Part shown: positions 16,082 to 23,778 of the stretch, piece by piece
Numbering within the stretch: position 1 is the stretch's first letter
Layout of the letters: every line of letters starts with the position of its first letter
From: Deltaproteobacteria bacterium
GTDB taxonomy: Bacteria > Desulfobacterota > DSM-4660 > Desulfatiglandales > HGW-15
DNA length: 23,778 nt
Reading direction: 5' to 3'
Assembly (NCBI GenBank): GCA_021737245.1
Contig: JAIPEI010000003.1
Location: 1-23,778 of the forward strand
Made by a program: the position numbers and the translations under genes
The notes under the pieces: model-generated
The model's input: the letters and a program-made list of their open reading frames with translations, nothing else
Told to the model about the DNA's origin: nothing
Databases searched by the model: none

Positions 16082-17418
16082 GCCTTGATCTTCTTGTGGA
16101 GGTTGCTCCGCTCGATTCCGATGGCCTCGGCGGTCTGAGAGACGTTTCCGTTGAACTCCCTCAGTTTCCTGGCGATGAACACCCTTTCAAACTCTGCCCT
16201 GGCCTCGCGGTAGGTGTCGAAATCCTCCAGGGAGGCTTCCGGGCCTCCGTGCGAGCCCTCCCCCTGGTTGAAGGGCGGGGGAATGTCTGCGGGTCGAATC
16301 TCATCGGACGACGTCATGATCACCAGCCTCTCCACCAGGTTCTTCAGCTCGCGGACGTTCCCCGGCCAGTGATATCTCTTCAACAATCGGATCGCGTCCT
16401 CAGAGAACCCCTTGGAGGGCAGGCTGGTGTTCAGTGAGACCTCCTCGGTGAACTCCTCGAGGAGCTCCGGAATGTCCTCCGCGCGTTCACGCAGGGGAGG
16501 CACGCGGATGGGAATCACGTTCAGCCGGAAGTAGAGGTCCTCCCGAAACGTGCCCTTCTCGATCTCCGCCTCGAGGTCCTTGTTCGTGGCGGCGATCACA
16601 CGGACGTCCACGTGGATGGTCTTGGAGCCTCCCACGCGTTCGAACTTCTGTTCCTGAAGAATTCTCAGGGTCTTGGACTGGGCCTTGAGGCTCATGTCCC
16701 CGATTTCGTCCAGGAACAGGGTCGCCTCGTGAGCGAGATCGAACTTCCCCCGCTTCATGGCTCCCGCGCCGGTGAACGCCCCTTTTTCGTGCCCGAACAG
16801 CTCGCTTTCGATGAGCTCCTCCGGGATGGCCGCGCAGTTTACCTCCACCATGGGCTTGTGGCTGCGCCGGCTGAGCTGGTGTATGGTGTGGGCCACGAGC
16901 TCCTTTCCCGTTCCGTTTTCCCCGGAGATGAGCACCCACGCATTCGTCGGGGCCACGATGCGAATCTGCGCCTTGAGATCCCGAATCGCCTCGCTGGTGC
17001 CGGTGATCCGGTGCTTTCCCTTCTCCTTGAGCAGGCTGATCTCTTCTTCCAGCCGCTTGTGCTCGAGCGCGTTTTGAATGGTGAGGAGCACCTTCTCGAG
17101 GGACAAGGGCTTCTCGATGAAGTCGTAAGCCCCCAGCTTGGTGGCCTTGACCGCGGTCTCGATGGTGCCGTGCCCCGACATCATCACCACCTGGAGGTGG
17201 GGATGGCTTTCCTTGATCTTTACCAGGGTCTCGATGCCGTCGAGGTCGGGCATCCAGATGTCCAGAAGCACCAGGTCCGGGATCTCATCCTCGATCTTTT
17301 CCAGGGCCTCCATCCCGTTGCCGGCGTTCTGGACGTCAAACCCCTCGTCCGACAGCACCCCGTCCAGGGACTGTATGATGCTCGCCTCGTCATCGACCAC
17401 GAGAATGCTTCTGGCCAT
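16057..17418 (-). CDS. NtrX-like sigma-54-dependent response regulator
   Basis: The 453-residue product is a transcription activator with three domains. The receiver has acidic residues D9-D10, phospho-acceptor D53 and IEKPLS. The AAA+ domain has Walker A GENGTGKE, the sigma-54 contact loop GAFTGA, Walker B LFLDEIGD and the arginine region [14 protein letters not shown]. The C-terminal Fis-type helix-turn-helix reads [20 protein letters not shown]. The C-terminal pattern [36 protein letters not shown] resembles NtrX, read as two joined segments. NtrX normally pairs with the membrane kinase NtrY, which is absent here. GGAAGGA lies upstream of ATG 17418. It is the last gene of the skp-lpx operon, 49 bp after lpxB. 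Targets are unknown; no sigma-54 promoter was recognised in the window. Confidence 0.9.
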   Translation of the reverse strand: MARSILVVDDEASIIQSLDGVLSDEGFDVQNAGNGMEALEKIEDEIPDLVLLDIWMPDLDGIETLVKIKESHPHLQVVMMSGHGTIETAVKATKLGAYDFIEKPLSLEKVLLTIQNALEHKRLEEEISLLKEKGKHRITGTSEAIRDLKAQIRIVAPTNAWVLISGENGTGKELVAHTIHQLSRRSHKPMVEVNCAAIPEELIESELFGHEKGAFTGAGAMKRGKFDLAHEATLFLDEIGDMSLKAQSKTLRILQEQKFERVGGSKTIHVDVRVIAATNKDLEAEIEKGTFREDLYFRLNVIPIRVPPLRERAEDIPELLEEFTEEVSLNTSLPSKGFSEDAIRLLKRYHWPGNVRELKNLVERLVIMTSSDEIRPADIPPPFNQGEGSHGGPEASLEDFDTYREARAEFERVFIARKLREFNGNVSQTAEAIGIERSNLHKKIKAYGLDTGR

Positions 17419-17467
17419 GTTTGGATTCCTTCCGCCGGCGGAGTTGCAGGCGGCGCCCCCGCCGGGT

Positions 17468-18655
17468 TCATCCCATGCGGCCCATCATGCGAAGGGCGAC
17501 TTCCGCCGTGCGTTCCGAGGCCCCGCCTCCTCCAAGGAGATCCTGGACCCGCTTCAACTCTTTTATCACATTTTCCCGATATGGACCAACCGCAAGGAAT
17601 CGGGCGGCTTCACGTGCGAGGCCGGCCGGCGTCACCTTGTCCTGAACGAGCTCCGGTACGACCTCCCTCCCCGCCACGAGGTTGACGAGGCCGATGAACG
17701 GGACGCGAACCACGGCCTTTGCGATGCGATAGCTGAGCGGGCTGACTCGGTAGGCGATGACCATGGGTACATAATGAATCGCCGTCTCGAGGGTGGCCGT
17801 CCCCGACGCCACCAGGGCGGCGTCGCAGCCGGGGAGAACCATATGCATGTCGTCCCGCCACAGGTTCACCTGCACTGAGCTGTCCCGGACCCGGTCCTCG
17901 ATCCGTCCGTGGGACACGGTGGAGGCCACGGGAAGAACGCACCGGAGGCCGGGCCAGACGCCGTGGAGAATCTCGGCGGCCCGCAGCATGCCGGGAAGGA
18001 GGTTGTCCACCTCATCGTCCCGGCTGCCGGGAAGAATTCCCAGCAAAGGAACATCCGGGCCCACACCCAGGCGCCGGCGCGCCTCTTCTCCGCCCGTCCC
18101 GTCGGGGACGGCGTCCAGAAGCGGATGCCCGACGTAGGTCACCGGCACGCCGGTCCGGCGGTAGACCGATTCCTCGAAGGGCAGGATCACCGCCATCCGG
18201 TCCACCCGGCGGGCGATCTTTCGAATGCGCCCGCGTCTCCACGCCCAGATCTGGGGGCTGATGTAGTAGAGAACCGGAACGCCGCATCGCTTTGCGATCC
18301 CGGCCAGGTGAAGGTTGAACTCCGGATAGTCCAGGAGTATGAGGAGGTCGGGCGGCGAGCTCTGGAGGATACGCTTGATCCGTCGCGCAGCCGACCGGAT
18401 TCCGGCCAGCCGGGGAATCACCTCGGTGAGGCCGACAACGGCCATCTCCGAGGACGGGATCAGAATCTGTGCACCGGCTCCGGCCATTCGAGGGCCGCCG
18501 ATCCCCTGAAACGCAACCTCAGGATCCAGGCGGTGAACGGCTCTCACCAGGTTGGCCCCGTGGATGTCGGCGGACGCCTCCCCCGCCACGATGAGAATGC
18601 GGCCGGAACGGCTCTTTTCAGCAGAGGCCCTTGAAATGCTTACACCCCTGTCCAA
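17468..18655 (-). CDS. lpxB: Lipid-A-disaccharide synthase
   Basis: LpxB is a peripheral membrane glycosyltransferase that joins 2,3-diacylglucosamine 1-phosphate with its UDP form to make the lipid A disaccharide. The product shows ILIVAGEASADIHGANL, FQGIGGPRMAGAG, LLDYPEFNLHLA, YYISPQIWAWRRGRIRKI, GHPLLD, GILPGSR and SGTATLETAI, all typical. The start is uncertain. The conserved part begins about 20 residues in, and the only canonical start shortly upstream is TTG 18655, inside the oxidoreductase gene (38-base overlap) without a clear ribosome-binding site. With it the protein has 395 residues, slightly longer than E. coli. Translational coupling to the upstream gene is likely. Confidence 0.93.
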   Translation of the reverse strand: MDRGVSISRASAEKSRSGRILIVAGEASADIHGANLVRAVHRLDPEVAFQGIGGPRMAGAGAQILIPSSEMAVVGLTEVIPRLAGIRSAARRIKRILQSSPPDLLILLDYPEFNLHLAGIAKRCGVPVLYYISPQIWAWRRGRIRKIARRVDRMAVILPFEESVYRRTGVPVTYVGHPLLDAVPDGTGGEEARRRLGVGPDVPLLGILPGSRDDEVDNLLPGMLRAAEILHGVWPGLRCVLPVASTVSHGRIEDRVRDSSVQVNLWRDDMHMVLPGCDAALVASGTATLETAIHYVPMVIAYRVSPLSYRIAKAVVRVPFIGLVNLVAGREVVPELVQDKVTPAGLAREAARFLAVGPYRENVIKELKRVQDLLGGGGASERTAEVALRMMGRMG

Positions 18656-19595
18656 TCTGGTCCATGATGTGGAGGGCGACCTCGAGAGCCTGCTTCCCGT
18701 CCTCACCCGAAACCTCGGGTTCCGAACCTTCCCGGACGGCCCGCACGAAAGAGGCGATCTGGTCGGCCAGGGGGTCGCTGTCGGGGTAGGTGAGTTTCCG
18801 TGTGGTAACGCCGGGCGATTCACCGCCGAGCACATCCCGCCCGTCCAGCCTGGTGATGCTGAGGTCGCGCCGGGCGCAGTTCACGGATATATACGCATCC
18901 GGCTGGAACACCCGGATCTTCCGCAGGGTCTTGTTGGACACCCGGCTTGCGGTCAGGTTGGCCACGGTTCCGTTTTCGAAGATAATCCTTGCATTGGCGA
19001 TATCCGTGGACTCGGTGACCACCTTCATGCCCACCGCGTGAAGCTCGCTGACAGGCGCCCGAACGGCGTTCAAAAGGATGTCCAGGTCATGAATCATGAG
19101 ATCGAGTACGACATCCACGTCCGTTCCGCGGACCGTGAAGATGTTCATCCTGTGGGCCTCGAAAAAGACGGGCCTTTCCAGGATGGATGTCATCTCGATG
19201 ACCGGGGGGTTGAACCTCTCCACGTGCCCTACCTGAAGAACGAGGCCCCTGCCCCTCGCCGTATCCACGAGCCGGGCGGCGTGATCCACGCTGTAGGTGA
19301 TGGGCTTCTCCACGAGCAGATGCACGCCGCCGTCCAGGACCCGCATCGCCTCCTCGTAATGGTGCTCCGTCGGCACGGCCAGGCTCAGGGCATCGACCTC
19401 GTTCAAGAGTGCGGGCAAATCCGGGAACGCGCGCGCGCCGTAACGACGGGCCATGTCCTCGGCCTTGTCCCGGTCCACATCGAACACGCCCACGAGCCGT
19501 GCGTCCTTTAATGCAGCGTACTTCTGGACGTGATAATGGCCGAGGTGCCCTACGCCGACGACGCCCACGCGAAGCTTTTCTCTTTCTGAACCCAT
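18618..19595 (-). CDS. Gfo/Idh/MocA oxidoreductase, GnnA-like
   Basis: The 325-residue product is a NAD(P)-dependent sugar-type oxidoreductase. It has an N-terminal Rossmann site GVGHLG at residues 14-19, VPTEHHYE, the catalytic-site EKPITYS, GHVERFNP, and GTDVDVVLDLMIHDLDILL with the family's second-domain His-Asp residues. The last segments and its place in an lpx operon resemble GnnA, which oxidises the 3-position of UDP-GlcNAc so that GnnB can install an amino group for 2,3-diamino lipid A. That role is inference, and no GnnB-like aminotransferase lies in the operon. ATG 19595 is preceded by AGGGAG; the longer opening to 19706 has poor codon content. It ends overlapping lpxB. Confidence 0.8.
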   Translation of the reverse strand: MGSEREKLRVGVVGVGHLGHYHVQKYAALKDARLVGVFDVDRDKAEDMARRYGARAFPDLPALLNEVDALSLAVPTEHHYEEAMRVLDGGVHLLVEKPITYSVDHAARLVDTARGRGLVLQVGHVERFNPPVIEMTSILERPVFFEAHRMNIFTVRGTDVDVVLDLMIHDLDILLNAVRAPVSELHAVGMKVVTESTDIANARIIFENGTVANLTASRVSNKTLRKIRVFQPDAYISVNCARRDLSITRLDGRDVLGGESPGVTTRKLTYPDSDPLADQIASFVRAVREGSEPEVSGEDGKQALEVALHIMDQIGQGCKHFKGLC

Positions 19596-19647
19596 TCGAC
19601 TCCCTGTCCCCGGACCGCACGGGCCGATCCCCGCGCGCCGCAGGAGG

Positions 19648-20481
19648 CTAGAAGCGGTCCTCCTCACCCTCCATGGAAACGATGCAGAGGCCGTTCTCGT
19701 CGGCAAAGCGGATCATATCCGGCTTTTCGAACATCAGGGTCTTCCCGGCCTCCAGGACCAGCACAGACGCCCCGACCTCGTCCATGACCCGGACGGTCTC
19801 CAGGCCGACCGAGGGCACATCGAAGCGCAAATCCTGATCCGGCTTGCTGACCTTGACCACCACCGCCTTCTCCCGGGCGATCCTTCCTCCCCTTCGGATG
19901 GTCTCGTCCGTGCCTTCCATGGCCTCCACGGCGACCACGGTCTTTCTGCGGACGACCACGCACTGCCCGATGTCGAGCCTGCCGAGCTCCTTGGCCATGT
20001 GCCAGCCGAAACGAATGTCCGAGATTTCAGTCCTGGCGGGCTTCCGGCGGGTGAGCACGCCCGCCGGGGCGATCAACTCGGGCAGAAAATGGGTGGAAGG
20101 GATGACCTGGATACCCTCTTTCTCCATCTCACGGCTCACGCTTCGCAAGATGCCGTCATCGTGAAACACGGCCATTCTGGACATGAGGGCGAGCCCCTTC
20201 AGGTCGGGGCGGACCCGGCTGAACATGCGGCGCTTGGCAATGGTCCCGGCCATCATCACCCGCTGCACGCCACGCTGTCGAAACGCTCGAATCAGGCGAC
20301 CCAGCTGGCCCAGACGCACCCAGACCAGCTCGTCCACATGCGCCCCGAGCTCCGGTGCGGTCTCTCCTTCGTGGGCAACGGCCACGATGCGGCATCCGCG
20401 TTTTCGCGCCGCATCCGCCACCATCATGGGGAAGCTCCCTCCCCCCGCGATGACGCCGATATGTTCCCGCTCCTCGGGCAT
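19648..20481 (-). CDS. lpxI: UDP-2,3-diacylglucosamine pyrophosphatase LpxI
   Basis: LpxI hydrolyses UDP-2,3-diacylglucosamine to lipid X and UMP and replaces LpxH in many bacteria. The 277-residue product has the family's N-terminal domain (IGVIAGGGSFPMMVADAARKRG, read in two parts, then VRLGQLGRLI and VMMAGTIAKRRMF), the central HDDGILRSV, and the C-terminal domain with EGTDETIRRGG, FDVPSVG and LEAGKTLM. A Gly-rich start after MPEEREH and a GGGAG upstream support ATG 20481. Gaps to lpxA and to the oxidoreductase are 66 and 52 bp, so it is part of the operon. Confidence 0.94.
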   Translation of the reverse strand: MPEEREHIGVIAGGGSFPMMVADAARKRGCRIVAVAHEGETAPELGAHVDELVWVRLGQLGRLIRAFRQRGVQRVMMAGTIAKRRMFSRVRPDLKGLALMSRMAVFHDDGILRSVSREMEKEGIQVIPSTHFLPELIAPAGVLTRRKPARTEISDIRFGWHMAKELGRLDIGQCVVVRRKTVVAVEAMEGTDETIRRGGRIAREKAVVVKVSKPDQDLRFDVPSVGLETVRVMDEVGASVLVLEAGKTLMFEKPDMIRFADENGLCIVSMEGEEDRF

Positions 20482-20547
20482 CTCGCTCCCGGCCTTCTCA
20501 GCTCGGCCTCTCCCGTCCAGGCTCCCGGCGCTTCGCCGACGGCCTTT

Positions 20548-21321
20548 TCATCGCAGGATGCCGCGCTTCGACTCCTGCAAAAACGCCAGGAGGAGCTCCA
20601 GCTCCGGTGTGGATGGAACGGTTCGGCGAACCTCGGCAACGCCTTCTCGAAAGCTGCGGTTCTCCCTCCAGATGATTCGATAGGCCGTCTTGAGCCCGTC
20701 CACGGCCTGCTTATCGAACCCCATCCTTTCCAGCCCCTTCCGGTTGACGCCGTAGAGCCGGGCCCTGGGGCCGGCAGTGATCATGAAGGGAGGAACATCG
20801 CGGTCGATGCCGGATTTGGCGCCGAGAAAGGCGTACGCACCGATTCGAACGAACTGGTGGACCGCCACGAGCCCGCCCAGTATGGCGTGGTCCCCGACCT
20901 CGATGTGCCCGCCCAGGGTCGCCACGTTGCTCATGATGACCCGATTGCCCAAACGGCAGTCGTGGGCGACGTGTGCGTAGGCCATGATGTAGTTTTCGTT
21001 CCCGATCTCAGTCAGCCAGTCCTGCTTTGTCGTGGCCCGGTTGATCGTTGCGTACTCCCGGATCACGTTGTTGTTCCCGATAACGACTCTCGTGTCCTCG
21101 CCCCGGTACCCCACGTCCTGGGGAGGCGAGCCGATGGAAGCAAAAGGCGAGATCCGATTCCCCTCGCCGATCTCGGTGTTTCCCTCGATGCTCACATGGG
21201 ACCCGATGACCGTGTCCCTGCCGATCCTGACGTTGTCCCCGATGCAGGAGTAGGGTCCGATTTGAACGCCGGCGGCCAGTTCGGACCCTGGGCCGACCAC
21301 CGCCGTGGGATGAATGTCCAT
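20548..21321 (-). CDS. lpxA: UDP-N-acetylglucosamine O-acyltransferase
   Basis: LpxA transfers a 3-hydroxyacyl chain from ACP to the 3-position of UDP-GlcNAc, the first step of lipid A synthesis. The 257-residue product is a left-handed beta-helix with hexapeptide repeats (PTAVVGPGSELAAGVQIGPY onward), the catalytic H120 (E. coli H125) with H117 in AYAHVAHDC, NVIREYATINRAT, GGLVAVHQFVRIG and the C-terminal helical part (GVNRKGLERMGF). ATG 21321 has GAGGAAAG upstream. If the neighbouring GnnA-like enzyme works, the acceptor might be a 3-amino sugar; the sequence alone does not decide. Confidence 0.96.
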   Translation of the reverse strand: MDIHPTAVVGPGSELAAGVQIGPYSCIGDNVRIGRDTVIGSHVSIEGNTEIGEGNRISPFASIGSPPQDVGYRGEDTRVVIGNNNVIREYATINRATTKQDWLTEIGNENYIMAYAHVAHDCRLGNRVIMSNVATLGGHIEVGDHAILGGLVAVHQFVRIGAYAFLGAKSGIDRDVPPFMITAGPRARLYGVNRKGLERMGFDKQAVDGLKTAYRIIWRENRSFREGVAEVRRTVPSTPELELLLAFLQESKRGILR

Positions 21322-21375
21322 GCTTTCCTCGTTCTCTTCCTGAAGCTTCTATGTGGTCGCCGATGCCCGGCGCTG

Positions 21376-21825
21376 TCAGCCTACCTGGGCCACGAGCTGG
21401 GCTTCCGCAGCCACCTCGTTGTCCACTCTGGCCTTGCCCTCCACTTTCCAGACCCTGGAACCCGTCCGGAGCGCTGTGATCTCGTACACCAGTTGATCCC
21501 CCGGCACCACCGGTCTTCGAAACTTCACCTTGTCGATGGCCATGAAGAAGGTGGCGTTCCCCGGTTCGATCTCCTCCGTTTCCATGACGGACACCCTCCC
21601 CAGAACCCCGCCGGTCTGGGCCATGCCTTCGATGATCAGCACGCCCGGCATGATGGGCTCCATGGGAAAGTGGCCCTGGAAAAACGGTTCGTTGACCGTG
21701 ACGCACTTGAACCCCACGATCCGCTTCCCCAATTCCAGCTCCGTGATGCGATCCACGAGCAGGAAGGGATACCGATGCGGCAGGATTTTCTTGATATCCT
21801 CGACATAAAGCGGCAGCTCCACCAT
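21376..21825 (-). CDS. fabZ: 3-hydroxyacyl-[acyl-carrier-protein] dehydratase FabZ
   Basis: FabZ dehydrates 3-hydroxyacyl-ACP in fatty acid elongation and competes with LpxA and LpxD for the same substrate. The 149-residue hotdog-fold product has the catalytic His at 17 in LPHRYPFLLVDR, GHFPMEPIMPGVLIIEGMAQ with the catalytic Glu at 66 (Gly replaces the usual Ala after it), and the C-terminal VKFRRPVVPGDQL. ATG 21825 is chosen by family match; the upstream open frame to 21951 is not conserved. Its ribosome-binding site is weak (GGGGTGG). It lies between lpxD and lpxA, the usual arrangement. Confidence 0.96.
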   Translation of the reverse strand: MVELPLYVEDIKKILPHRYPFLLVDRITELELGKRIVGFKCVTVNEPFFQGHFPMEPIMPGVLIIEGMAQTGGVLGRVSVMETEEIEPGNATFFMAIDKVKFRRPVVPGDQLVYEITALRTGSRVWKVEGKARVDNEVAAEAQLVAQVG

Positions 21826-21883
21826 GACACCACCCCGTTCTCGCTGCGACGGGACAGGGGAATCGGACCCCGTCAGCTCCGAT

Positions 21884-22933
21884 TCACGCCCGCCCGTCCA
21901 GGCGTCGTACCAATGCGTCCACCTTCTTCTCCAGGCTCCGGACCCGATCATTCAGGACGGGCAGCCGGGTCAGGAGCCGACTCGTCTTCAGCCAGAGGCG
22001 GTGGGGCACGGCGGGCGTCCCTGAAACCATCTCGCCGGATTCGATCGATTTGGCCACGCCCGACTGGGAGCCGATCATGGCCCGGTCTCCCACACTCACG
22101 TGATCCCCGATTCCCACCTGCCCGCCTACCACGACGCCCCGGCCGATCTCCACACTGCCGGAGACACCTGTCTGGGCGACGATGATCGTGCCCTCGCCCA
22201 CGACGACGTTGTGCGCGATCTGGATCAGGTTGTCCATCTTCACGCCCCGCTTGATCCAGGTCGTTCCGAGAGCCCCGCGGTCGATCGCACAGTTCGCGCC
22301 GACTTCCACGCCGTCGTCGATGCGCACTGTGCCGATCTGCGGGATCTTGACGCTTCGGCCGCCGTCCCTCACAAAACCGAAACCGTCCGCCCCGATCACC
22401 GTCCCCGCATGGAGGATGACCGCCTTGCCCACCGAGCAGTCGTGGAGGATGGAAACATTGGGGTGAACCACCGTTTCGTCGCCGATCCGGACCCGGTCTC
22501 CCACGAACACGCCGGGGTAAAGCACGACGCGGTCGCCGATCACCGAATCCTCACCCACGTAAACGCCGGGATGAACCGTGACATCGCGGCCAAGCCGGCT
22601 GCTCTCGTGGATGAAGGACTGCCCGTGAATCCCCTCGAAACCGGAGGCTTGCGGGATGAAAAGACCCGCGGTCTTCGCACAGGCCAGGTCGGGGCGGTCC
22701 GCCACGATCTGGTGGCGTGGAAAGGCCGGGGTCTCCTTTCCCACGATCAAGGCCCCCGCACAAGTCGTCTGTACGACTCCGAGGTACCGGCGGTCCGTGA
22801 ACGGGGAGATGTCCTCCTTCGTCGCTTCCTCGAGCGACCGGATCCCCGATACTCGAAAAGCTCCGTCTCCGATCACGCGGCCGCCCACGAGCGCCGCGAT
22901 CTCATCAAGTGTGTGTGTCCGTTTTCCTTCCAT
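21884..22933 (-). CDS. lpxD: UDP-3-O-(3-hydroxyacyl)glucosamine N-acyltransferase
   Basis: LpxD adds the second 3-hydroxyacyl chain at the 2-amino group during lipid A synthesis. The 349-residue product has the N-terminal uridine-binding domain ([34 protein letters not shown]), a left-handed beta-helix with many hexapeptide repeats, GADGFGFV, the [12 protein letters not shown] segment with the family's catalytic His, and a C-terminal coiled coil ([19 protein letters not shown]). ATG 22933 fits the family start; an in-frame ATG at 22957 is possible, and neither has a strong ribosome-binding site. It is 33 bp downstream of skp. Confidence 0.95.
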   Translation of the reverse strand: MEGKRTHTLDEIAALVGGRVIGDGAFRVSGIRSLEEATKEDISPFTDRRYLGVVQTTCAGALIVGKETPAFPRHQIVADRPDLACAKTAGLFIPQASGFEGIHGQSFIHESSRLGRDVTVHPGVYVGEDSVIGDRVVLYPGVFVGDRVRIGDETVVHPNVSILHDCSVGKAVILHAGTVIGADGFGFVRDGGRSVKIPQIGTVRIDDGVEVGANCAIDRGALGTTWIKRGVKMDNLIQIAHNVVVGEGTIIVAQTGVSGSVEIGRGVVVGGQVGIGDHVSVGDRAMIGSQSGVAKSIESGEMVSGTPAVPHRLWLKTSRLLTRLPVLNDRVRSLEKKVDALVRRLDGRA

Positions 22934-22966
22934 GGGCGCCCGAGAGCAGGGCCGCATGCACGGCGG

Positions 22967-23491
22967 CTACTGATTTGCGCGATCGTAGGCCTGAGTGACC
23001 CGATCGGTGATGTTGATGGAATCGTCCACGTGAATCATCCCGGGGGAGTTCCTTTCCAGGATCAGGGTGAATCCTTCCTTTTCGGCGATGTCCGTTACGA
23101 CATCCTCCAGTTCCTGCAGAACGCGGCGGGTGGCGTCCCGTTCGGCGTCCTTCATCTGCTCGGAGAGATCCTCGTAGAGGTACTTGTAGTAACGCCTTTT
23201 CTTCTCCAGCTCGTTCCGCTTGTCGTCCCTCGCACCGAGACTCAGCATCATGCTCTGCTTCCGAAAATCCTCCTCCAGCTTCATGAGGGCCTGCTTCTCC
23301 TCCTCGAGCTTTTGCTGGAGCGCTTCGAACTTGCCTTTCAGCTCACCCCGGATCTTCTGGAATGTCGTGGATTTTTTCTGGAACTCCTTCACATCCACCA
23401 CACCGATCTTGACATCCGCCGCGCAGACAGGGCCGGCCAGAAAAACGAGCAGTGCCAGCGGCGCGATGATTCCCTTTACAAAGCGTATCAT
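22967..23491 (-). CDS. skp: OmpH/Skp family periplasmic chaperone
   Basis: Skp-type proteins hold unfolded outer-membrane proteins in the periplasm. The 174-residue product starts with a clear signal peptide (MIRFVKGIIAPLALLVFLAG, cleavage likely after PVCA at residue 24), followed by VKIGVVDVKEFQKKS. A long charged coiled-coil region follows (about 45-110: GKFEALQQKLEEEKQALMKL), and the end reads GFTLILERNSPGMIHVDDSINIT. ATG 23491 has AAAGGAGG seven bases upstream; the in-frame ATG at 23509 lies before that site. It is the first gene of the lipid A operon in this window; bamA, the usual upstream neighbour, is not within the 287 bp to the right. Confidence 0.9.
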   Translation of the reverse strand: MIRFVKGIIAPLALLVFLAGPVCAADVKIGVVDVKEFQKKSTTFQKIRGELKGKFEALQQKLEEEKQALMKLEEDFRKQSMMLSLGARDDKRNELEKKRRYYKYLYEDLSEQMKDAERDATRRVLQELEDVVTDIAEKEGFTLILERNSPGMIHVDDSINITDRVTQAYDRANQ

Positions 23492-23505
23492 ACTGCCTCC
23501 TTTTG

Positions 23506-23548
23506 TCATGATTGACGGCTTCGCAGACCCGCTGAGCCGCCTCGGATA
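23506..23548 (+). repeat. Degenerate partial copy of the dispersed repeat
   Basis: TCATGATTGACGGCTTCGCA followed by GACCCGCTGAGCCGCCTCGG and ATAACG aligns with TCACGATTGACGGATTCGCA, then ATAACCCGCTCATCCGCCGC, at 23611 onward with a few changes and a 2-base gap. It starts 105 bp before the better copy, just upstream of skp. Confidence 0.5.
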
Positions 23549-23555
23549 ACGATGT

Positions 23556-23578
23556 CGCCCTTTGAGATCAAAAGGGCG
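23556..23578. repeat. 8-bp hairpin upstream of skp
   Basis: CGCCCTTT at 23556-23563 pairs perfectly with AAAGGGCG at 23571-23578 across a 7-base loop. On neither strand is it followed by a clear T-run, so it is a structured element of unknown role in the skp upstream region, possibly part of the repeat unit. Confidence 0.35.
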
Positions 23579-23617
23579 GATTCATTGCTTTGAGGTCCAT
23601 TACAACGCTGTCACGAT

Positions 23618-23713
23618 TGACGGATTCGCAATAACCCGCTCATCCGCCGCTGGAAACGCTATAACCTATTGATATTCCGAGGGCAGATCTCAAGGCTTGG
23701 GGCTTTTTGCCAC
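23618..23713 (+). repeat. Dispersed MITE-like repeat, copy 2
   Basis: This is a same-orientation match to 10871-10966. The ends form imperfect terminal inverted repeats (GACGGATTCGCAATAACCC at the left against the complement of GGGCTTTTTGCCACTCCATC at the right). An identical 8-mer TCACGATT occurs at 23611-23618 and 23718-23725, overlapping or abutting the two ends. The remaining bases to 23778 show no gene. Confidence 0.65.
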
Positions 23714-23778
23714 TCCATCACGATTCAGACTCGATGTCCTGCCTCGAACATCCGGTTGACTGGCGCAAGCCCCCGGCC

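Noticed and set aside
19999..22185. Plus-strand open frame (728 codons) opposite lpxI, lpxA, fabZ and part of lpxD
   Set aside because: It spans four real genes and their gaps; its apparent repeats are the mirror image of the hexapeptide repeats of LpxA and LpxD.
22100..23515. Plus-strand open frame (471 codons) opposite lpxD and skp
   Set aside because: It is a shadow frame over hexapeptide repeats and the Skp coiled coil. Its leucine-rich stretch is the complement of Glu/Lys-rich coiled-coil codons.
1..23778. tRNA, rRNA, CRISPR arrays, toxin-antitoxin pairs, defence or phage genes
   Set aside because: None seen on reading both strands. No regularly spaced short repeats, no tRNA-like cloverleaf and no recognisable defence or phage proteins were found.

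Overview
The window looks like chromosomal core DNA from a GC-rich Gram-negative bacterium, most likely a member of the Desulfobacterota (former Deltaproteobacteria). The evidence is a complete lipid A/outer-membrane operon of the skp-lpxD-fabZ-lpxA-lpxI-lpxB type, LpxI in place of LpxH, a PxxKW cysteine-rich small protein, an NtrX-like sigma-54 activator inside the lipid A operon, and a short archaeal-type thymidylate synthase homolog. The phylum call is inference from gene content and protein style; no database was searched.

Layout. (1) 1-243, minus strand: the start of a small DUF6788-like gene running off the left edge, with a perfect palindrome just upstream. (2) 409-5701, plus strand: a tightly packed operon xseA - xseB - ispA - dxs - tlyA (exonuclease VII, isoprenoid precursor synthesis, TlyA-type rRNA methyltransferase/hemolysin), with two 4-base start/stop overlaps and one 44-base overlap. 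(3) 5827-6330: a PxxKW cysteine-rich small gene (minus) divergent from icd (plus). The intergenic region holds a near-consensus minus-strand sigma70 promoter and a strong hairpin in the short leader. (4) icd (NADP-type isocitrate dehydrogenase, plus) converges on a SagB-type nitroreductase gene (minus), which is divergent from a hybrid PAS-PAS histidine kinase with a C-terminal receiver domain (plus). (5) 10712-11110 is a gene-free spacer with hairpins, a weak promoter candidate and one copy of a ~96 bp dispersed repeat. (6) 11111-16081, plus strand: thymidylate synthase-like gene, rlmN, hisI, hisG, a class I/II aminotransferase and engB. (7) 16057-23491, minus strand, transcribed right to left: skp, lpxD, fabZ, lpxA, lpxI, a GnnA-like oxidoreductase, lpxB and an NtrX-like regulator, with gaps of 66 bp or less, so probably one operon. 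(8) 23492-23778: the upstream region of that operon, with a second good copy and a degenerate copy of the dispersed repeat.

How the genes work together. IspA and Dxs supply isoprenoid precursors. FabZ, LpxA, LpxD, LpxI and LpxB cover lipid A synthesis from hydroxyacyl-ACP to the disaccharide (lpxC and lpxK are not in the window), with Skp as periplasmic chaperone for outer-membrane proteins. The GnnA-like oxidoreductase raises the possibility of a diamino-sugar lipid A, but no GnnB aminotransferase is adjacent.

Most of the window is ordinary housekeeping DNA. I did not find a convincing new multi-gene system. The parts most worth a second look are the MITE-like repeat family, the PxxKW leader hairpin, the leader of the thymidylate synthase-like gene, and the GnnA-like and NtrX-like genes embedded in the lipid A operon. 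Many long antisense reading frames are GC-driven shadows.
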